Positions 1 to 8,791 of a stretch of DNA of 64,000 bases are shown here, one piece after another (position 1 is the first letter of the stretch; the number at the start of each line of letters is the position of its first letter). Position numbers and translations under genes: made by a program. The stretch comes from Kingella oralis (lineage in GTDB: Bacteria > Pseudomonadota > Gammaproteobacteria > Burkholderiales > Neisseriaceae), in contig NZ_CP059569.1 in assembly GCF_014054985.1 (NCBI RefSeq), positions 806,001 through 870,000 of the forward strand, in the 5' to 3' direction. The notes below the pieces were generated by a model. It was given only the letters and a program-made list of their open reading frames with translations. It had not been told where the DNA came from and did no database searches.

Positions 1-414
1 CGCAAAACCGGCAATTCCGCGGTGATGGCGCCCATCGTGCAAAACATGAGCGAAGCCGATATGCACAACATCGCCGCTTATTTCGCCACGCAGCAGGCCA
101 AAGCGGGCGAAGCCAACCCTAAAGCCAACCCCGAGTTAGGCAAAACCATTTTCCGTTCGGGCCTGCCCGGCAAGAGCATCCCGGCGTGCATGTCGTGCCA
201 CGGGCCTGCGGGTGCGGGCTATCCTGCGGGCGGCACAACGTTTTCAGGTTTTCCGCGCGTAGGCGGGCAGCATGAGGGCTATATCGCCGACCAACTGCAT
301 CTGTATGCCAAAGGCGAGCGCAAATCGCCCAACAGCATCATGGAAGACATCGCTTCGCGCATGAGCGAAGACGACATCCGCGCGGTGAGCACTTATATCC
401 AAGGCTTGAAATAA
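1..414 (+). CDS. cytochrome c4-type diheme cytochrome c (5' end outside window)
   Basis: The reading frame is already open at base 1, so the gene begins upstream and only about 137 C-terminal residues are seen. They contain one class I haem site, CMSCH, followed by a small c-type fold and a helix ending ISTYIQGLK-like (STYIQGLK). The stretch before it (MSEADMHNIAAYFA) is the C-terminal helix typical of a first cytochrome domain, so the full protein is probably a two-domain periplasmic cytochrome c4 that passes electrons to terminal oxidases. It sits directly before resB, which helps attach haem to such cytochromes; that order is familiar from Neisseria. Family call is good; the exact role is inferred. 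Confidence 0.85.
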   Translation, partial: RKTGNSAVMAPIVQNMSEADMHNIAAYFATQQAKAGEANPKANPELGKTIFRSGLPGKSIPACMSCHGPAGAGYPAGGTTFSGFPRVGGQHEGYIADQLHLYAKGERKSPNSIMEDIASRMSEDDIRAVSTYIQGLK

Positions 415-426
415 TCGTTTTATGCT

Positions 427-468
427 TTTCAGGCTGCCTAATGGTAAACAGCGTTAGGCAGCCTGAAA
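427..468 (+). terminator. inverted DUS pair, probable terminator
   Basis: Two DUS copies in opposite orientation (TTTCAGGCTGCCTA and TAGGCAGCCTGAAA) form a 14-bp stem with a 14-base loop just after the cytochrome stop codon. Paired DUS are a well-known terminator arrangement in Neisseriaceae. Confidence 0.7.
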
Positions 469-544
469 TGTATTTTGCATTGCTTTTTCAGGCTGCCTAT
501 AATCGCTGCCTGAGCCGTCTTAACCTTTTTTAAACATTCTTGCC

Positions 545-2575
545 ATGTCTTTATCGTCTCCGCCCAAAATCCCTTTTATCCGCCGCCCGTGGTTTGCTTT
601 TTTCAGCTCCATGCGCTTTGCGGTGGCGCTGCTTTCGGTGTTGGCGATTGCTTCTGTTGTCGGCACGGTGTTGCAGCAAAATCAGCCCAAGCAAAATTAT
701 GTGGTCAAATTTGGCGCGTTTTGGACGGAAATCTTTGAATTTTTGGGGCTGTTTGACGTGTATGCTTCGGCGTGGTTCACGCTGATTATGCTGTTTTTGG
801 TGTTGAGCACGAGCTTATGCTTATGGCGCAATGTGCCGCCGTTTTTGCGCGAAATGCGCTCGTTTCGCACCAACACCACCGTCAAATCGCTCGCGCACAT
901 GAAACACACCGCGCTGTTGCCTCGCGATATAGGCAGCCTAAAAACGGAAATCGCGGCGAAATATTGGCAGGTAAACGGCTTTCAAACGCGCATCACGCCG
1001 CGCGAGGATGGCAGCGTGTTGCTGTCGGCAAAAAAAGGCGCGATGAACAAATGGGGCTATATTTTTGCCCACGCGGCGATTATTGTGATTTGCTTGGGCG
1101 GCTTGGTGGACAGCAATTTGCTGCTAAAAATCGGCATGCTCACGGGCAAGATTGTGCCCGATACCAGCAGCCAATACGCGCGTGATTTTCAGGCTGCATC
1201 GCGCTTGTCGGCGAGCAATTTATCGTTTCGCGCCAATGCCGAAGTGATGGAAGGGCAAACAATAGAAGCGGCGTTTATCAATGCCGACAAGGGCTTGCTG
1301 CTGCAAGAGTTGCCGTTTACGCTGGAATTGAAAAAGTTTCACATTGATTTTTACAACACGGGCATGCCCAAAGATTTTGCCAGCGATATTGTGGTAACCG
1401 ATAAGGCAAGCGGCAAGCGCGTGGCGCAGACCATTCGCGTGAACCATCCGCTCACCATCAACGGCATCACGATTTATCAATCCACCTATGGCGATGGCGG
1501 CTCGGATGTGCGCTTCCAAAGCTGGGATTTGCGCGGGGCAAACCCGCCCGTGTCGCTGGATGCGGTGTCGCAGCGCAGCTTCCCGCTGGATATGGGCACG
1601 GAAAAATATCAGTTTGAGCTGGGCGAACTGCGCGTGTTTAACGTGGAAAACACGGCGGCGGGCGAAACTGCCCAGCACGATGTGCGCAGCGTGGCGCAGC
1701 CCAAGCAGTTTCAAAACGTAGGTCCAACGATTAGTTTCAAGCTGCGCGATGCGGCTGGGCAGGCGCATGAGTATGTGAACTATATGCTGCCGTTGGAGCG
1801 CGAGGGGGCGAAGTTTTTTGCCACGGGCGAGCGCAGCGACATCAACGCGCCGTATCGCTGGCTGATGCTGCCCGCCGACCAAAACAACAAGCTAGACAGC
1901 TTTATGGCGTTGCGCGCCACCTTGATGCAGCCTGAAAAACGCGCGCAGATTGTGCAAACGGCGGTGAGCAATGTGAACGAGAATATGCGCGGCGATTTCA
2001 AGCTGGCGGTGGAAAACCTGCTGCGCCAGTTTGCCGAGGGCGGCTACATCGCGATTAACGAGCATATTCAGCAGAATGTGCCCGCCGAAGCGCAGAAAAA
2101 AACGGGCGAAATCATGTATCAGATTTTGTATAGCAGCATGGATGTGGCGCTCACGCAGGCGTTAAACGATTTCAGGCTGCCGACTATGGCTGCGGGCGAG
2201 GCGCGCAATCGCTTTATTTTAAACAGCATGGATGGCTACACCGCGCTCACCAAATTCCAATCGCCCGTGCTGCTGCAAATGGACACGTTTAAGCAAGTGA
2301 ATATGTCGGGTTTGCAGATGACCAAATCGCCTGGTGCGAGCTTGGTGTATATTGGCTCGGTGCTGCTGGTGCTGGGCACGATTTTTATGTTTTACGTCCG
2401 CGAAAAACGCGCTTGGCTGCTGTTTTTCCCCGATGGCAGCACCCGCGTTGCCATGTCTGCCACCCGCAGCGAACGCGAATTGGCACGCGAGTTCCCCGAG
2501 CATTTGGCGAAGCTGGAAACGCTGGCGCGGGATTTGGGGCAGCCTGAAAGCGGGGGAGAACCGAGCGGCGGTTAA
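545..2575 (+). CDS. resB: cytochrome c biogenesis protein ResB (CcsB)
   Basis: A 676-residue inner-membrane protein of System II cytochrome c assembly. ResB/CcsB works with CcsA to move haem across the membrane and ligate it to CXXCH apocytochromes. Visible features fit: N-terminal hydrophobic segments near residues 20-40 and 75-95, a third near 165-185, a long periplasmic region of about 430 residues, and a final membrane segment near 610-635 followed by a short cytoplasmic tail. Three membrane segments before the large loop and one after is the ResB plan. It follows the cytochrome c4 gene by 130 bp, behind a DUS terminator. The usual partner ccsA is not downstream. Confidence 0.92.
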   Translation: MSLSSPPKIPFIRRPWFAFFSSMRFAVALLSVLAIASVVGTVLQQNQPKQNYVVKFGAFWTEIFEFLGLFDVYASAWFTLIMLFLVLSTSLCLWRNVPPFLREMRSFRTNTTVKSLAHMKHTALLPRDIGSLKTEIAAKYWQVNGFQTRITPREDGSVLLSAKKGAMNKWGYIFAHAAIIVICLGGLVDSNLLLKIGMLTGKIVPDTSSQYARDFQAASRLSASNLSFRANAEVMEGQTIEAAFINADKGLLLQELPFTLELKKFHIDFYNTGMPKDFASDIVVTDKASGKRVAQTIRVNHPLTINGITIYQSTYGDGGSDVRFQSWDLRGANPPVSLDAVSQRSFPLDMGTEKYQFELGELRVFNVENTAAGETAQHDVRSVAQPKQFQNVGPTISFKLRDAAGQAHEYVNYMLPLEREGAKFFATGERSDINAPYRWLMLPADQNNKLDSFMALRATLMQPEKRAQIVQTAVSNVNENMRGDFKLAVENLLRQFAEGGYIAINEHIQQNVPAEAQKKTGEIMYQILYSSMDVALTQALNDFRLPTMAAGEARNRFILNSMDGYTALTKFQSPVLLQMDTFKQVNMSGLQMTKSPGASLVYIGSVLLVLGTIFMFYVREKRAWLLFFPDGSTRVAMSATRSERELAREFPEHLAKLETLARDLGQPESGGEPSGG

Positions 2576-2600
2576 TTGCATTGCCCCACTCTTGCTTATT

Positions 2601-2656
2601 TTTTGCCCGCGCAGGCGTTTCGCCGCCTACCACGAGCAGGGGCAAGCCCCAGCACC
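2601..2656 (+). repeat. GCAGG-CGTTTCGCCG dispersed hairpin cassette, copy 1
   Basis: About 55 bp beginning TTTTGCCCGCGCAGG and containing the small hairpin GGGGCAAGCCCC. Near-identical copies lie at 4816-4872 and 35164-35220 (same strand) and 55213-55255 (opposite strand). No coding capacity is conserved, so this is a dispersed noncoding repeat. Confidence 0.75.
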
Positions 2657-2803
2657 CCACGCGACAACCTTTTCAGGCTGCCTAAACGCCATTCCCGCGT
2701 TTAACCCGTAGGGTGGGCAATTCGTTGTCCACCAACCACCCTGTCCCCTTTTAGCTTTTCAGGCTGCCTAACCTCTCTCATCCCCACACAAAAAGGAATC
2801 CCC

Positions 2804-3214
2804 ATGTTCAAACGCCCCGAAGAAATCCTCCTTATCCTAGTCGGCATCGCCTTTCTTGCCCTCACCTACTTTCTCGCAGGCTGGGCAACCGCCGCCTCGC
2901 TCAAATACACGCTGATGATTACAGGCTGCACGCTGCTTTGGCTCGCCGCCTACTTCTGGCTGTGGACACACGAAAAAGCCTTTTTGTTCTACCCCGTGTT
3001 GCTGGGCCTGCTGGTTGCCTGCTGGTGTCCGTGGCTGGACTGGTTTGCCCTGCGCCACACCGCAGCCGCCGATACCGCCAGCATGATTGTGCTCAACAAG
3101 CCGTGGTACGCCACATGGACATTCAAAGCCGTGCTGGTTGCCCTGCCCATCATCGGCGGCTACGCATGGGAATGGCGACGCAGCCGCAAGCGTAAGTTCG
3201 CAGGCAAGGTGTAA
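2804..3214 (+). CDS. small hypothetical membrane protein
   Basis: A 136-residue protein with four hydrophobic segments (about residues 8-26, 33-53, 59-77 and 108-124) and a basic C-terminal tail (RRSRKRKFAGK), so its C-terminus probably faces the cytoplasm. The start is preceded by AAAAAGGAATCCCC, a good ribosome-binding site. I do not recognise the family. It occupies the place where ccsA might be expected but is far too short and has no tryptophan-rich WWD haem motif. Function unknown. Confidence 0.7.
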   Translation: MFKRPEEILLILVGIAFLALTYFLAGWATAASLKYTLMITGCTLLWLAAYFWLWTHEKAFLFYPVLLGLLVACWCPWLDWFALRHTAAADTASMIVLNKPWYATWTFKAVLVALPIIGGYAWEWRRSRKRKFAGKV

Positions 3215-3292
3215 GAACCACAGCCGTGTAAACCATGCGCAGACGGTTTCAGGCTGCCTCCAATAGCCATCAGAGGCAGCCTGAAATCTATA

Positions 3293-3380
3293 ATGGAGCG
3301 ACGACGGCTCGTTGCCAAATAGCTGATTAAACAGAGCATGGCTGGCTTATCAAGATGTCGGCGAGCCACCAACGCTCCAT
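3293..3380. repeat. 86-88 bp MITE-like palindrome, copy 1
   Basis: Imperfect terminal inverted repeats run from ATGGAGCGACGACGGCTC to its complement ending GCTCCAT. The element is flanked by DUS on both sides and its right tail (TTTGCCAAGGTTTCAGG) is shared with other copies. It lies in the 379-bp gap before ansA, which otherwise holds only DUS copies. Confidence 0.8.
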
Positions 3381-3593
3381 CGCTTGCACTCTTTGCCAAG
3401 GTTTCAGGCTGCCTCATATACCCAAGGCAGCCTGAAAATAAAATCAGCTTATTTATCGCCAAGCACAACCCCAAAGTGCAAGGCAAGCCACGCAGCCATC
3501 GCCCAAGCCACCCATTCTCCCAACCCCAAAGGCAGCCTGAAAACCAAAAAACGCATTTTCAGGCTGCCTCATCCATCCCCCAATCCACACCCC

Positions 3594-4592
3594 ATGAAAT
3601 CCCTCTACATCCTCTACACAGGCGGCACCATCGGCATGACGCAAACCCCGCAAGGCTTGCAACCCAGCCGCGACATCGTTACCACCGCCCTACAACCCCA
3701 CACAGGCAGCCTGAAAACAAGCGCAGCGAGTTTGTGTGAAATTGACCCCACATGGCACATCTGCGACCCCCTAATCGACAGCTCCGCCCTCACTCCCCAG
3801 CACTGGGCAAACTGGCTCACGTTGCTGCAAGCCGCCCTGCCGCAACACGATGCCATCCTCATCCTGCACGGCACCGACACTCTCGCCTACACCGCCAACC
3901 TGCTCGCCCTCGCCCTCAACCCCCACGGCAAACCCATCATCCTAACAGGCGCGCAAAAACCCCTCGGCGCAGCCCACAGCGATGCCCCCGCCAACCTCCA
4001 CACTGCCCTCGCCGCCATCCAAAACCCCAGCACCCACGGCGTGCTGCTCGCCTTCAACGGCAAACTCATCCCGCCCGTCGGCAGCAGCAAAACCAGCACC
4101 GAACACGACAACGGCTTTGCCAACCCACATTTCGGCACATGGCAAACAGAAAATGGGCAGCCTGAAAATGCCCCAGCCCCCTTCGGCGGCAGCCTGCTGC
4201 AACGCCAATTCAACCCCCGCACGCGCGTCGTCCCCATCCTCCTCACCCCCAGCAATATGCTGGATAACGCCGCCGCCCAACTTAATCCCGACCACAGCGA
4301 TGCCGCCATATTACTCAGCTACGGACACGGCAACGCCCCCGCCCATCCCGCCCTGCTCACCGCCATCCAACGCTACACCCAAGCAGGCAAACATTTGCTC
4401 AACATCAGCCAAGTGCCGCACGGCAACGCCGCCGCCGTGTACGCCCAAGGCAACGCCCTGCGCCAAGCAGGCGCCATCAACGGCGGGCGCTGCAACCTAG
4501 AAACCGCCATCGCCCTAATGATGCTCGCCGCCGCCAACCGCTGGACACGCGACGATGTGGAAAGCGAATTGCAGCGGCTGCGGCTGGTTTGA
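3594..4592 (+). CDS. ansA: type I L-asparaginase
   Basis: A 332-residue enzyme that hydrolyses L-asparagine to aspartate and ammonia. The first catalytic threonine motif is seen at TGGTIGM (residues 9-15) and the second at HGTDTLAYTA (about 91-100); YGHGNAPAHPALL in the C-terminal domain is typical of the cytoplasmic type I family. No signal peptide is present. The frame is open further upstream, but that part is only translated DUS and repeat DNA, so the ATG directly before KSLYILYTGG is preferred although its ribosome site is weak. Two DUS copies lie inside the gene; the first encodes an extra GSLKT segment after residue 37 and is followed by a short piece of a local repeat. Confidence 0.92.
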   Translation: MKSLYILYTGGTIGMTQTPQGLQPSRDIVTTALQPHTGSLKTSAASLCEIDPTWHICDPLIDSSALTPQHWANWLTLLQAALPQHDAILILHGTDTLAYTANLLALALNPHGKPIILTGAQKPLGAAHSDAPANLHTALAAIQNPSTHGVLLAFNGKLIPPVGSSKTSTEHDNGFANPHFGTWQTENGQPENAPAPFGGSLLQRQFNPRTRVVPILLTPSNMLDNAAAQLNPDHSDAAILLSYGHGNAPAHPALLTAIQRYTQAGKHLLNISQVPHGNAAAVYAQGNALRQAGAINGGRCNLETAIALMMLAAANRWTRDDVESELQRLRLV

Positions 4593-4713
4593 GCCATCGC
4601 TTGCAAACGGTTTCAGGCTGCCCAATCATCCATGCGCCGCCGCAGGGGCAGCTTCGTTCCACGCGTCGTTTGCTCCAACCCTTGCCGTTTGGTTTATAGG
4701 CAGCCTGAAAAGC

Positions 4714-4747
4714 AAAACCATTTGGTGTTCCGCCAAATGGTTTTTTG
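4714..4747 (+). repeat. terminator-like hairpin, AAAACCATTTGG family
   Basis: The stem AAAACCATTTGG/CCAAATGGTTTT has a 7-base loop and runs into a T-rich tract. Relatives occur at 18713-18743, 41503-41536 and about 51775-51810, each beside a DUS. At the ilvC copy it sits where a terminator is needed. Confidence 0.65.
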
Positions 4748-4815
4748 TCGGATAGATTGGGTTTTGGCTTCGCAACTCCGCTGCGCTCCGCAGGCTGCCT
4801 TTAAACATCCTAATC

Positions 4816-4872
4816 TTTTGCCCGAGCAGGCGTTTCGCCGCCTACCACGAGCAGGGGCAAGCCCCTGCACCC
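4816..4872 (+). repeat. GCAGG-CGTTTCGCCG hairpin cassette, copy 2
   Basis: Second copy of the cassette seen at 2601; the hairpin GGGGCAAGCCCC is intact. Confidence 0.75.
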
Positions 4873-5000
4873 CGCCGCCGCATCAACCATTTGCGGCCTG
4901 ATTTCAGGCTGCCTCGAAGGGCAAATATTTTCAACCGAGCGCACGGCAAGGCGGCATATTCTATTCTATGTATGGCAAACAAAAGGCAGCCTGAAATCCA

Positions 5001-5086
5001 AAACGGCAACGCGACAGCTCGTTCCAATGGCCTATTCAATAAGGCTTTCTGGTTAGCAAGCTGTCGGCGAGCTGCCGACGTTCCAT
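5001..5086. repeat. MITE-like palindrome, degenerate copy 2
   Basis: The right arm (CTGTCGGCGAGCTGCC then GACGTTCCAT) is clear. The left arm (AACGGCAACGCGACAGCTC) has diverged. A DUS lies just before the left end. Confidence 0.6.
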
Positions 5087-5302
5087 TTTGCAGGCTCTCA
5101 TGCTTTGGCGCAGCAAAGAAAAGGAAGCGCCTGTTGGCACGAGACGCATGGTTGGGGCTACATCCGAAGCCGAGCGCAAAGCGCAAACCCATTTTCAGGC
5201 TGCCCCATATTCATTCGTTTACCAGCACGCAAAACACCAAAAAGGCAGCCTGAAACCGCATAACACGTTTTCAGGCTGCCTTTCCATCCCCACCATCCCA
5301 AT

Positions 5303-6178
5303 CTACTCAAACACCCGCCGCTCATCAGGCAATCGCCCCGCCCAATCGCAAGCAAACTGATATGCGGTGCGCCCCGAGCGGCTGCCGCGCATTTGCGCCC
5401 AGTTCAACGCGGCGTGTCGCGCGGTTTCGTCCAAAGGCAGCCTGAAATCTGCTAGCCAGTTTTCCACCGCTGCCAAGTATTCATTTTGGTCAAACGGATA
5501 AAAGCTCAACCACAAGCCAAAGCGGTCGGACAGCGATACTTTTTCTTCCACCGCTTCTTTGGCATGGATTTCGCCGCCGCGCCCTGTGTGCGTGTTGGCG
5601 TTGTCGTCCATGTATTCGGGCATCAGGTGGCGGCGGTTGGAAGTGGCATACACCAACACGTTGTCTGCGCGGCGCGATAGGCTGCCATCCAGCGCGGTTT
5701 TCAGGGCTTTGTAGCCGTCTTCGCCTTCTTCAAACGATAAATCGTCGCAGAACACGATGAATTTTTCGGGACGGCTTTCCAGCAAAATCAGCAGTGCGGG
5801 CAGCGTTGCCAAGTCGTTTTTGTCCACTTCAATCAGCCGCAAGCCGCGCTCGGCGTATTCGTGCAGCAGGGCTTTTACCAGCGATGATTTGCCTGTGCCG
5901 CGCGCGCCTGTGAGTAAGACGTTGTTGGCGGGTCGCCCTGCTAAAAATTGCTCGGTATTGCGCACCAGCCGCGCCATTTGGCTGTTTACGGCGGCAAGGC
6001 GGGCTAGCGGAAAGGTGTGCGGGCGTGGCAAGCCTTGCAACACGCCTGCGTTGCCTGCTTTTGTCCAGCGATAGGCGATGCTGGCTTGCCAATCGGGGGC
6101 GATGGCTTCGGGCGGCAGCCATGCGTCTAGGCGGCGCAACACGGATGCGGCTTGGTGCAAAAATTGGGCGAGTTTCAT
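5303..6178 (-). CDS. DUF815-family P-loop ATPase
   Basis: A 291-residue cytoplasmic AAA-type protein. Walker A is GARGTGKS (about residues 92-99) and Walker B is FIVFCDDLSFE (about 139-149); ATSNRRHLMPE resembles sensor 1. This matches the DUF815 family of uncharacterised ATPases widespread in proteobacteria, whose substrate is not known to me. It lies 12 bp downstream of the GyrI-like gene on the same strand, so the two are probably co-transcribed. A DUS inside the gene encodes part of the C-terminal region (DFRLP). Confidence 0.85.
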   Translation of the reverse strand: MKLAQFLHQAASVLRRLDAWLPPEAIAPDWQASIAYRWTKAGNAGVLQGLPRPHTFPLARLAAVNSQMARLVRNTEQFLAGRPANNVLLTGARGTGKSSLVKALLHEYAERGLRLIEVDKNDLATLPALLILLESRPEKFIVFCDDLSFEEGEDGYKALKTALDGSLSRRADNVLVYATSNRRHLMPEYMDDNANTHTGRGGEIHAKEAVEEKVSLSDRFGLWLSFYPFDQNEYLAAVENWLADFRLPLDETARHAALNWAQMRGSRSGRTAYQFACDWAGRLPDERRVFE

Positions 6179-6190
6179 TTTCAGGCTGCC

Positions 6191-6640
6191 TTATTCGGCT
6201 GCGGGCGGTTCAACGCCCACATAGATGCGCGGCAAACCGTCCAGCATATAGGTTTCAAAATCGGTGGTGAAGGTGCGTTTCAGGCTGCCGTTGTCTTCAA
6301 TTTCGCCCCATGTTTGGTACACGCTTTGCGCGCTTGGCTCGGGCACGATAAAGCGGGCGTAGTCTTGCGCGGGGATGTGGGTTTCGCTGGCGAAGCTGGG
6401 CAGCGGGAAATCGGTGGCGGTGATGCGCCCGATGGTGATGAGCACGTCGTTGGGTGCGTCGTCAAAATATTGGTACACGCAGTAAATCGTCATGGTGAAC
6501 GAGGGCAGGCGGTTGGCTTTGTGGTTGCCTTCCCATTGCTGCCACATTTCGCCCAGCGTTTCGTGGGCTTTGTCTAGCGTGGTGCGCTGTTGGATGCCGA
6601 TGATGCGCAGGGGGATGGGGACGGAGGTGTAGTCAAGCAT
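6191..6640 (-). CDS. GyrI-like / effector-binding domain protein
   Basis: A 149-residue protein resembling the stand-alone small-molecule-binding fold of the GyrI/AraC-effector superfamily. It starts with a pattern seen in that family (IGIQQRTTL), has a central YCVYQYFDDAPNDVLITIG strand region and ends with a conserved-looking DFETYMLDGLPRIYVGV strand. There is no DNA-binding domain, so it is unlikely to be a regulator on its own. It is the first gene of a two-gene unit with the DUF815 ATPase. The family call is from overall pattern, not a single diagnostic motif. Confidence 0.7.
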   Translation of the reverse strand: MLDYTSVPIPLRIIGIQQRTTLDKAHETLGEMWQQWEGNHKANRLPSFTMTIYCVYQYFDDAPNDVLITIGRITATDFPLPSFASETHIPAQDYARFIVPEPSAQSVYQTWGEIEDNGSLKRTFTTDFETYMLDGLPRIYVGVEPPAAE

Positions 6641-6806
6641 GGTGTTCCTTGGGGGGTGATGATGAAGCAGCCTGAAACGGCGTTTGCGGTTGCCCGATGT
6701 TTCAGGCTGCCCGATGGATAAAGCAAAAGATGCAGCCTGAAACCGTGTTGGCGTTTTCAGGCTGCCTTAATGGGGGTTGTTGATTGCTAACAGCCCCCTG
6801 ATTTGA

Positions 6807-7442
6807 TTATTGGTTACGCAAATCCATAATGTCGCGCCAGCCGTCGTTGGTTTTCACCAAAGTGGCGTGTTTGGTTTGCGTTTGGTTCAGGCCGTTGTAA
6901 TACGGGCTGTCTTTCAACAGCTTTTTCGCCCAGCGTTCGGCGTTGATTTTTGCCTCGTAAGACACTTGGGTGATGGTTACGCCGTTACTGGGGGTGGGCG
7001 CGGTGAAGAAATTGATTTTTTCTACTTTTTCGTTGCCAATGCACATCAAGGCTTCTTGGTTGGGCAAGGCTTGGAAGGTGTCTTCGCCTTTTTTGGTGAG
7101 GCTGTAAACCATGTAGCGCACCGCGTTGTCGCCCTCGCCCTCGCGTTGCTCCTTATCGCGGCGATACAAGCCCGCATCGGTGAGCACTTCCATTTGGTCA
7201 ATCGCGGTTAAATTGGCGCGTTTGCCATTGTCTTGACGTTTCACCAGCTTCACTTCGGGCGAGCCCAGTGTGGGATTATCGCCCGCTTTGCGCGTGTCCA
7301 CCGTCAGCTGAAACGGCACGCACACCGAATGAAATTTTACCGACGCATTCACCGCTTTTTGCACGGTAGATTTAGACAATTTGTCGCCGCCGCCGCAAGC
7401 TGCCAATAACAACACGCTGCTCAAAACCCACAATTTTTTCAT
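6807..7442 (-). CDS. hypothetical lipoprotein
   Basis: A 211-residue protein with a lipoprotein signal peptide (MKKLWVLSSVLLLAACGGG), the lipobox being LAAC with Cys16 as the lipidated residue. The mature part is polar, with two more cysteines (SVCVPF and LMCIG) that could form a disulfide in the periplasm. No known domain is recognised. It is transcribed away from the ArsC-like gene across a 122-bp divergent promoter region. Confidence 0.75.
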   Translation of the reverse strand: MKKLWVLSSVLLLAACGGGDKLSKSTVQKAVNASVKFHSVCVPFQLTVDTRKAGDNPTLGSPEVKLVKRQDNGKRANLTAIDQMEVLTDAGLYRRDKEQREGEGDNAVRYMVYSLTKKGEDTFQALPNQEALMCIGNEKVEKINFFTAPTPSNGVTITQVSYEAKINAERWAKKLLKDSPYYNGLNQTQTKHATLVKTNDGWRDIMDLRNQ

Positions 7443-7530
7443 GATTCACTCCGTGTTTACAAAAGTTTGCGAAAGAGCCAAGGATAACGGCAAAACCCGC
7501 CTGCGACAAGACAAAAATAGCATGATTTCG

Positions 7531-7536
7531 TACAAT
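7531..7536 (+). promoter_or_regulatory. -10 box before the ArsC/Spx-like gene
   Basis: TACAAT lies 28 bp before the preferred ATG, at a reasonable distance for a sigma-70 promoter; the -35 is not clear. Confidence 0.4.
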
Positions 7537-7564
7537 GTGGCTTTATTTGCAAGGAAATGTAAAC

Positions 7565-7924
7565 ATGACCATCCAGCTCTACGGCATCCCCAACTGCGCC
7601 ACCGTGAAAAAAGCCCGCGCATGGCTAGACGAACACCACATCGCGCACGAATTCATCAACTTCAAAACCCAAGCCCCCACGCGCGAATGGCTTTCAGACT
7701 GCCTCAAACAAATCCCGCTGGACACGCTGCTCAACAAACGCGGCACCACATGGCGCAAGCTCACGCCCGAGCAGCAAGCCCAAGCCAATAGCGAAGCGGG
7801 CGCGATTGCGCTAATGATGGCGCAACCGAGCGTCATCAAACGCCCCGTGCTGGTGTGTGGTGGCAAGATTACCGTTGGCTTTGACGCAGATGCTTATGCC
7901 GCGCTGTTTCAGGCTGCCTCTTAA
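7565..7924 (+). CDS. ArsC/Spx-family thioredoxin-fold protein (YffB-like)
   Basis: A 119-residue protein of the ArsC/Spx/YffB group. The N-terminal pattern is IQLYGIPNCATVKKARAWLDE: it has the CXXVKKA motif around the single conserved cysteine, as in YffB, a glutathione-binding relative of arsenate reductase. The later RPVLV strand with a preceding KRP is also typical. The longer frame starts 30 bp upstream, but AAGGAAATGTAAAC directly before MTIQLYG is a good ribosome site. The last residues FQAAS come from a DUS. True arsenate reductase activity is unproven. Confidence 0.85.
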   Translation: MTIQLYGIPNCATVKKARAWLDEHHIAHEFINFKTQAPTREWLSDCLKQIPLDTLLNKRGTTWRKLTPEQQAQANSEAGAIALMMAQPSVIKRPVLVCGGKITVGFDADAYAALFQAAS

Positions 7925-7950
7925 TCCCCACCCAAAGGCAGCCCAAAACT

Positions 7951-8703
7951 ATGTCTGTCTCTATGCCCGCCCCCATGCCCATCTTGTTCATTGCCGATTT
8001 GCACCTCTCCGACCACACGCCCGGCCTCAACGCCCTGTTTGCCCGATTTCTGCGCGATTGGCAGGGCAAAGCCGCCGCGCTCTACATCTTGGGCGATTTG
8101 TTTGACGCGTGGACGGGCGATGACGACGACAGCGCCACCGCCGCCCAAGTAGCGCAGCAGCTTGCCGACTTCGCCGCCGATGCACCCGTGTATTTCATCG
8201 CGGGCAATCGCGATTTTTTGCTGGGCAAACGCTACGCCGCCCAATGCCGCATGACGCTGCTGCCCGAAAACCAAATCGTTGAATATTTTGGAAAGACCAT
8301 TTTGCTCACCCACGGCGATGAAATGTGCACCGACGATGTGGGCTATCTGCGCTACCGCAAAATCATGCGCAACAAAATTGTGCAAAAAATCCTGCTGTCG
8401 CTGCCGTTTCGCACGCGCAAAAACATTGCCGCCAAGCTACGCGCCGCCAGCCGCGAGCGCAAAAGGCAGCCTGAAAACTACGCCATCGCCGATGTAACCG
8501 AACAAGGCGTTCAGGCTGCCTTAGCCCGCCACCCGCACGCGCAAATCATTATCCACGGGCACACCCACCGCCCCGCCCATCATGTGCACACCTTTTGCCA
8601 GCGCGAAATCAGCCGCTATGTGCTGCAAGATTGGCACGACGGCAAAGGCGGCTATCTGCTGCTGGACGAACGCGGCGTGCACGCGCACGGCTTGCCCGAA
8701 TAG
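7951..8703 (+). CDS. lpxH: UDP-2,3-diacylglucosamine hydrolase
   Basis: A 250-residue calcineurin-like metallophosphoesterase of lipid A synthesis; it releases UMP from UDP-2,3-diacylglucosamine to give lipid X at the inner face of the inner membrane. The metal-binding motifs are present in order: ADLHLS (about 15-20), GDLFDAW (about 49-55), GNRDF (about 88-92), THGDE (about 123-127) and HGHTHRP (about 193-199). The start may be 7951 or the internal ATG at 7963. A DUS in the gene encodes KRQPENYA in a loop between the last two motifs. Confidence 0.95.
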   Translation: MSVSMPAPMPILFIADLHLSDHTPGLNALFARFLRDWQGKAAALYILGDLFDAWTGDDDDSATAAQVAQQLADFAADAPVYFIAGNRDFLLGKRYAAQCRMTLLPENQIVEYFGKTILLTHGDEMCTDDVGYLRYRKIMRNKIVQKILLSLPFRTRKNIAAKLRAASRERKRQPENYAIADVTEQGVQAALARHPHAQIIIHGHTHRPAHHVHTFCQREISRYVLQDWHDGKGGYLLLDERGVHAHGLPE

Positions 8704-8746
8704 TTTTCAGGCTGCCTTTGTTGCCCATTCAAAGGCAGCCTGAAAA
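8704..8746 (+). terminator. inverted DUS pair after lpxH
   Basis: TTTCAGGCTGCCTTT and AAAGGCAGCCTGAAA form a 15-bp perfect stem with an 11-base loop just after the stop codon. Confidence 0.75.
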
Positions 8747-8791
8747 CCCAGTTCAACGAAATTATAGCGAGGCAAAATAACAACGACACAA

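Larger units (their letters stand above)
4593..5302. other. 710-bp gene-free region made of repeats
   Basis: No convincing gene is present. The region holds several DUS copies, a terminator-like hairpin (4714-4747), a hairpin-cassette copy (4816-4872), a degenerate MITE copy (5001-5086) and a fragment of the 245-bp repeat (about 5097-5165). Small open frames here are translations of these repeats. Confidence 0.8.

Noticed and set aside
697..2711. Several open frames on both strands over resB
   Set aside because: They lie inside resB, have no ribosome sites or family pattern, and arise from GC-biased codon use.
3384..3593. Longer N-terminus for the asparaginase
   Set aside because: The extra 70 codons are translated DUS and repeat DNA; the family begins at the later ATG.
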